Program-made: the position numbers and the translations under genes
Shown here: positions 58,615-64,000 of the stretch, piece after piece
Layout: each line of letters opens with the position of its first letter
Position numbering within the stretch: the first letter of the stretch is position 1
Source: Palsa-504 sp963789225
GTDB taxonomy: Bacteria > Actinomycetota > Actinomycetes > Streptosporangiales > Streptosporangiaceae
Direction of reading: 5' to 3'
DNA: 64,000 bases
Assembly: GCA_963789225.1 (NCBI GenBank)
Contig: CAWBKD010000022.1
Location: 248,001 to 312,000 of the forward strand
The notes under the pieces: model-generated
Database searches by the model: none
Seen by the model: only the letters and a program-made list of their open reading frames with translations
What the model was told of the DNA's origin: nothing

Positions 58615-60110
58615 CCGGCCTCCTCGGGCGGCTGCACCTCGCGGCGCAGGATCTTCCCGGTCGGGCCCTTGGGCAGGGCGTCCACCAGCCAGACGTGCCG
58701 CGGGTACTTGTACGCGGCCACCCGGTCCTTGGCGAACGCCCGCAGCTCCTCCGGTGTCGCGCTGGCCCCCGGCTTGAGCGCCACGGCGGCGCCGACCTCC
58801 TCGCCCAGCTCCGGGTGCGGGATCCCGATCACGGCCACCTCGGCGACCGCCGGGTGCTCGTGCAGGACCTCCTCGATCTCCCGCGGGTACACGTTGTAGC
58901 CGCCCCGGATGATCAGGTCCTTCTTGCGGTCGACGATGTAGTAGTAGCCGTCGGAGTCGGTCCTGGCCATATCACCGGTGCGGAACCAGCCGTCCCTGAT
59001 CGCCTCCGCCGTGGCCTCGGGCTTGTTCCAGTAGCCCTTCATCACGTTGTGACCGCGGATGGCGATCTCGCCGATCTCGCCGTCCGGCACGGTCCGGAAG
59101 TCGTCGTCGATGAGCCGCATCTCGACGCCCTCGACCGGGGTGCCGATCGAGCCGGGCTTGCGCTCCCTGTCCGGGTGGTTGAATGAAGCGACCGGCGAGG
59201 TCTCCGACAGCCCGTAGCCCTCCAGGATGATGCAGCCGAACATCTCCTCGAAGCCGCGCAGGATCTCCACCGGCAGCGCGGCCCCGCCAGAGACGCAGAC
59301 GCGCAGCGTCGCGGCCTTCGCCGGGTCCGCCTCCGGGTGGTGCAGGATGGCGGCGTACATGGTCGGCACGCCCTCGAAGATCGTCACCCTGTCCCGCTGC
59401 ATGATGTCCAGCGCCTTGGCCGGGTCGAACCTGGGCAGCAGCGTCAGCGTGCCCGCCGCCGCCACCGTGCCGTTCAGCCCGCAGGTCAGGCCGAACACGT
59501 GGAACAGCGGCAGGCACCCCATCATCACGTCGTCGGGATGGTTCTTGATCAGGGTCCGCGAGGTGAGGGTGGCGTTGCGGACCAGCCCGTCGTGGGTGAG
59601 CTCGGCGCCCTTGGGCCGGCCCGTGGTCCCCGAGGTGTACAGGATGACCGCGTCGTCATCGCCGCCCCGGCCAGACGCCCCGTCCGCGGCGGTCACGCCG
59701 TCGAGCAGGCCGGCCAGGTCGGGGGTTTCCGCGGCGATCATCTGCGCCCCGGCGTCGGCGGCGCCCTTGGCGGCCTCCCCGGCCGCCGGGTGCCACGCGA
59801 TCACCGCCTTGGCGCCGGAGTCACCGAGGTAGTACGCGACCTCGCGCTCCTTGAGCAGCGGGTTCATCGGCACCACGATGGCGCCGGCGGCCAGCGCGCC
59901 GTAGAAGGCGATCGGGAACGCCGGGACGTTCGGCAGCATGAGCCCGACCCGGTCCCCCGGCTCGACGCCGAACGAGGCGAGCAGCGCGCTCATCCGCCCC
60001 GCGGCCTCGTGCAGCTCGGCGTAGGTCAGCGTCAGGTCGTCCAGCCGCAGCGCGGTGCGGTCGGGGTGATCGGCGGCGGCCTGCTCGAGCAGGGAACTGA
60101 GATTCGTCAT
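58611..60110 (-). CDS. Long-chain fatty-acid-CoA ligase (AMP-forming)
   Basis: A 499-aa protein from ATG 60110. AMP-binding motif YTSGTTGRPKGAELTHDGL, EGYGLSETSPVASFN, GWFRTGDMARTDSDGYYYIV, DRKKDLIIRGGYNVYPREIE, and the C-terminal catalytic lysine in GPTGKILRRE. It activates carboxylic acids to CoA thioesters that could feed the PHA synthase encoded next to it. First gene of the leftward operon. Confidence 0.94.
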   Translation of the reverse strand: MTNLSSLLEQAAADHPDRTALRLDDLTLTYAELHEAAGRMSALLASFGVEPGDRVGLMLPNVPAFPIAFYGALAAGAIVVPMNPLLKEREVAYYLGDSGAKAVIAWHPAAGEAAKGAADAGAQMIAAETPDLAGLLDGVTAADGASGRGGDDDAVILYTSGTTGRPKGAELTHDGLVRNATLTSRTLIKNHPDDVMMGCLPLFHVFGLTCGLNGTVAAAGTLTLLPRFDPAKALDIMQRDRVTIFEGVPTMYAAILHHPEADPAKAATLRVCVSGGAALPVEILRGFEEMFGCIILEGYGLSETSPVASFNHPDRERKPGSIGTPVEGVEMRLIDDDFRTVPDGEIGEIAIRGHNVMKGYWNKPEATAEAIRDGWFRTGDMARTDSDGYYYIVDRKKDLIIRGGYNVYPREIEEVLHEHPAVAEVAVIGIPHPELGEEVGAAVALKPGASATPEELRAFAKDRVAAYKYPRHVWLVDALPKGPTGKILRREVQPPEEAG

Positions 60111-60199
60111 GGCACCCTTCCAGTCGCGTCGGGCGGGCAGATCCGAGCCGGGACGGCCTCATCCGCAAGCATGCTCCGGCCCGCACGCCGGTGCCAAGG

Positions 60200-61774
<1,575 letters not shown>

Positions 61775-61868
61775 GCCAGCGCCTCCAACGCGCTCCGTAA
61801 CGCTAATCCCGGGACAGCATTACTGCCCGCAATCGGCGCTGGTCAACCCCCCAGCCGGCCGGACAGGC

Positions 61869-62615
61869 TCAGCCCCGGCCGATGAACGGCATCGTGGTGG
61901 CGGTAATCGTGAGGAACTGGACGTTCGCGTCGAGCGGCAGGGACGCCATGTACAGCACCGCCTCGGCCACGTACCGCGCGTCGAAGACGGGCTCGGCGGC
62001 GATGGTCCCGTTGGCCTGCGGGACCCCCCGGCTGAAGCGCTCGGTCAGTTCGGTCGCGGCGTTGCCGATGTCGATCTGCCCGCACGCGATGCCGAACGCC
62101 CGCCCGTCCAGCGAGATGGACTTGGTCAGCCCGGTCATCGCGTGCTTGGTCGCGGTGTAGGCCACGCTGGCCGGCCGCGGCGAGTGCGCCGAGATGGAGC
62201 CGTTGTTGATGATCCGCCCCCCGCGCGGGGTCTGCGCCTTCATCAGGCGCACCGCGTGCGCCGCGCACAGGAACGCGCCGGTCAGGTTGGTGTCGAGCAC
62301 GCGCTGCCAGTCGGCTGGGTCGATCTCGTCGACCGCGCCGCCTGGACCGAACACCCCGGCGTTGTTGACCAGCAGGTCCAGGCGCCCCCAGCGATCACGC
62401 ACGGCCCCGAACAGCGCCTCCACCGACACCGCCGAGGTCACGTCGGCCGGGACGACCAGCGCCTGCTCCGGCGGCCCGCCCGAGGAAAGCGCGGTCTCGC
62501 GGAGCGCGTCGGCCCGCCGCCCGGCCAGGGCGACCTGCCAGCCCGCGCCGAGCAGCGCCCCGGCGATGCCCCGGCCCAGCCCGGATCCGGCTCCGGTGAC
62601 CACCGCCACGCCCAT
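61869..62615 (-). CDS. SDR-family oxidoreductase
   Basis: A 248-aa classical SDR from ATG 62615. TGAGSGLGRGIAGALLGAG (residues 7-25), NNAGVFGPGG, catalytic serine in NGSISAHSPRP and YTATKHAMTGL with Tyr and Lys. NAD(H) preference is suggested by the residues after the second strand (AGRRADALRE could also favour NADP). Substrate is unknown. It follows the stress-protein gene by 25 bp on the same strand. Confidence 0.92.
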   Translation of the reverse strand: MGVAVVTGAGSGLGRGIAGALLGAGWQVALAGRRADALRETALSSGGPPEQALVVPADVTSAVSVEALFGAVRDRWGRLDLLVNNAGVFGPGGAVDEIDPADWQRVLDTNLTGAFLCAAHAVRLMKAQTPRGGRIINNGSISAHSPRPASVAYTATKHAMTGLTKSISLDGRAFGIACGQIDIGNAATELTERFSRGVPQANGTIAAEPVFDARYVAEAVLYMASLPLDANVQFLTITATTMPFIGRG

Positions 62616-62640
62616 GCTTTGCCCCTCCTGCTCGCGGACC

Positions 62641-63126
62641 TCAGGGAACGACGGTAACCGGCCACCGCCCGGCCTTGACCAGCCGGACCGCGAGCGACCC
62701 GATCCACCGGTGCCCGGCCTTGGCGGACGCGCCGACGATCACGGCTTCTGCGCGGACCTGGTCGGCGACCCGCCGCAGCTCGTGGTACGGGTCGCCGTGC
62801 GCGATGATGAACTCCAGGGGCACGCCCAGCCGTTCGGTCTCCTCCTCGGCCCGGCGCCGCAGATCCTCCCCGAGCTCCCGCAGCGCCTGGCCCTGCGCCG
62901 CGACCGCGCCCGCCCCGGCGGCGCCGGTGGCGGCGTACAGCGAGGAGCGCTGCTCCACGTACACGCAGACCAGGCGGGCGCCCTGCCGCCGCGCGAGCCC
63001 GGCCGCGTACGCGCCGGCCCGCAGGGACGTAACGGAATCGTCGACCCCGACCAGGATGACCCGGGGCCCGTCGGTACCGAGTTCGAAGGCCCCGTGGTCG
63101 AAGCCTCCGACTTCGTCGTCCGCCAC
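62641..63126 (-). CDS. Universal stress protein (UspA family)
   Basis: A 161-aa single-domain UspA protein from ATG 63126. VILVGVDDSVTSLRAGAYAA at the N-terminus; the ATP-binding loop is seen as VIVGASAKAGHRWIGSLAVR, close to the G-2x-G-9x-G(S/T) pattern; ends with PVTVVP. Such proteins bind ATP and help survival under nutrient or oxygen limitation. Likely cotranscribed with the SDR gene. Confidence 0.92.
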   Translation of the reverse strand: MADDEVGGFDHGAFELGTDGPRVILVGVDDSVTSLRAGAYAAGLARRQGARLVCVYVEQRSSLYAATGAAGAGAVAAQGQALRELGEDLRRRAEEETERLGVPLEFIIAHGDPYHELRRVADQVRAEAVIVGASAKAGHRWIGSLAVRLVKAGRWPVTVVP

Positions 63127-63209
63127 AGCCGGATTATAGAGAAAACCCGGTCATCCCGAACGGGCGGTGGTGCCCGCCCCGGTCCGTGGCAGGTCCAGCA
63201 GAACGGCGC

Positions 63210-63241
63210 AGAGCCGGGGGCCCGGTCGGGCCCCCGGCTCT
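63210..63241. terminator. Perfect 15-bp inverted repeat (strong hairpin)
   Basis: AGAGCCGGGGGCCCG (63210-63224), loop GT, and its exact complement (63227-63241). It lies 15 bp downstream of the stop of the leftward edge gene and is probably its terminator. Confidence 0.8.
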
Positions 63242-63255
63242 GGGATGGGGTTAGG

Positions 63256-64000
63256 TCAGCCGCGAGGCGTGGCGAGGAAACCGTCGGTGTTGCCGGCCGA
63301 GTCGGTGTAGAACCCGACCAGGTCGCCCGCGTTGTTCACGCCGTTGATGGTGGTGGCGCCCATGCCGTGCGGGTCGTCCACGGTGGTGAAGCCGTGGCCG
63401 GGCCGCCAGGTAAAGCCGTGCGTAACGGCGCTGCTGCCGGAGCCGATGGTGTAGGCGCCGACAACCTCGTCGTGGTCGTTGATGCCGAACGCCTGGGTCA
63501 TCGTGGCGCCGGGCACGGCCAGCGTGATGAACTTGCCGTTGCTCTCCAGGATGAAGGCGTCGGTCAGCGAGGAGGTCTTGGCGTAGAAGCCGGCCACGTT
63601 GCCGTTGTCGTTGATCGCGGCGGCGGTCAGGCTCGGGCCGGCCTTGCCGGACGGGGCGCCGGGGACCAGCACCCGGGTGAAGGTGTGGGTGTTGATGTTG
63701 TACGTGTAGCCGCGGTTGTTGCCCTGGGCGTTCGCGTAGAACCCGACCGCGACGTTGTGGTCGTTCACGCCGAGCAGCTGGTCGACCTGCGGGTTGGCGT
63801 TGTTGGTGGTCGGGAAGTTGACGGTGTAGAACCGGCCGCCGACCTGGTAGAACCCGAAGTTGTCGTTGACCATGCTGGACTTGTTCTGGTTCGACCAGAA
63901 CCCGACGGTGACGCCGTTGTCGTTCAGCCCGGTGACCTGGGTCTGCTTGGAGCCGGGGAAGTTCTCGCTCTGGTAATTGCCCTGGCCGTACGGCGCGAAC
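63256..64000 (-). CDS. HAF-like repeat protein, N-terminus beyond the window
   Basis: A 248-codon open frame that runs off the right edge; ATG 63873 is internal. It is made of repeats of about 45-50 residues with the core GxNDxxxVVGFY (for example LLGVNDHNVAVGFYANAQG, GINDHDEVVGAYTIG, GVNNAGDLVGFYTD). This pattern is typical of extracellular HAF-type beta-propeller proteins of actinomycetes. A signal peptide would lie outside the window. Base composition is less extreme than that of neighbours because of the Asn-rich repeats. Confidence 0.7.
   Translation of the reverse strand, partial: FAPYGQGNYQSENFPGSKQTQVTGLNDNGVTVGFWSNQNKSSMVNDNFGFYQVGGRFYTVNFPTTNNANPQVDQLLGVNDHNVAVGFYANAQGNNRGYTYNINTHTFTRVLVPGAPSGKAGPSLTAAAINDNGNVAGFYAKTSSLTDAFILESNGKFITLAVPGATMTQAFGINDHDEVVGAYTIGSGSSAVTHGFTWRPGHGFTTVDDPHGMGATTINGVNNAGDLVGFYTDSAGNTDGFLATPRG

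Overview
The window is high-GC DNA with dense, often 1-17 nt overlapping genes and many GTG starts. Gene content (DUF2397/Wadjet JetA, HelR with a rifamycin-associated element, FadR- and HutC-type GntR regulators, Clp_N and PRiA4_ORF3 proteins) points to a filamentous-type actinomycete (Streptosporangiales/Frankiales-like). Species cannot be fixed from the sequence alone. Two genes run off the edges: a jetA-like gene on the left and a HAF-like repeat protein on the right.

Left arm (1-8.1 kb, all minus strand): a probable defence island. It holds the start of a type III Wadjet operon (JetA, DUF2397). Upstream of that are a very large SF2 helicase with a DUF1998 C-terminus and zinc clusters, and an unrecognised partner protein. 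The helicase and the partner each carry one frameshift; the partner's lies in a G7 tract.

Accessory region (8.1-27.2 kb): three tRNA-Tyr 3'-half copies lie at 8.19, 8.87 and 19.16 kb. The last two sit in 200-bp direct repeats 10.3 kb apart and bracket an integrase N-terminal remnant, a Clp_N protein, VapBC, a DUF2786 protein, a broken UPF0158 gene, a SEC-C gene split by a frameshift, a CcbP-like protein, a pRiA4b ORF-3 protein and a HigBA pair. Beyond it are fragments of an S41 peptidase, a WD40 protein and a TetR regulator, a lipoprotein plus MFS exporter pair, a two-gene operon with DNA-level repeats, and a second VapBC.

Catabolic region (27.3-41 kb): an NCS1 permease and a class V aminotransferase diverge from a FadR-type GntR gene; a zinc alcohol dehydrogenase and a second GntR gene follow. 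A nine-gene, almost fully overlapping operon then encodes an LLM flavin monooxygenase, an M29/NicX-like enzyme, a cupin, a class II aldolase, a three-subunit molybdenum hydroxylase, a 3-hydroxyacyl-CoA dehydrogenase and a truncated SDR. I read it as an undescribed route for an N-heteroaromatic or purine-like substrate.

Right arm (41-64 kb): helR with a RAE, a frameshifted unknown gene, YefM-YoeB, an acyl-CoA dehydrogenase divergent from an FHA-FAD monooxygenase fusion, and a HutC-type regulator with an APC permease that diverges, over two GTCTAGAC boxes, from a choline-kinase-like gene and a dimethylglycine/sarcosine dehydrogenase. Then come a lipid/PHA operon (acyl-CoA ligase, PHA synthase, alpha/beta hydrolase, acyl-CoA dehydrogenase), an NCS1 permease, an SDR, a universal stress protein and the edge gene. 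Single-base frameshifts are frequent outside the catabolic operon; some may be assembly errors.
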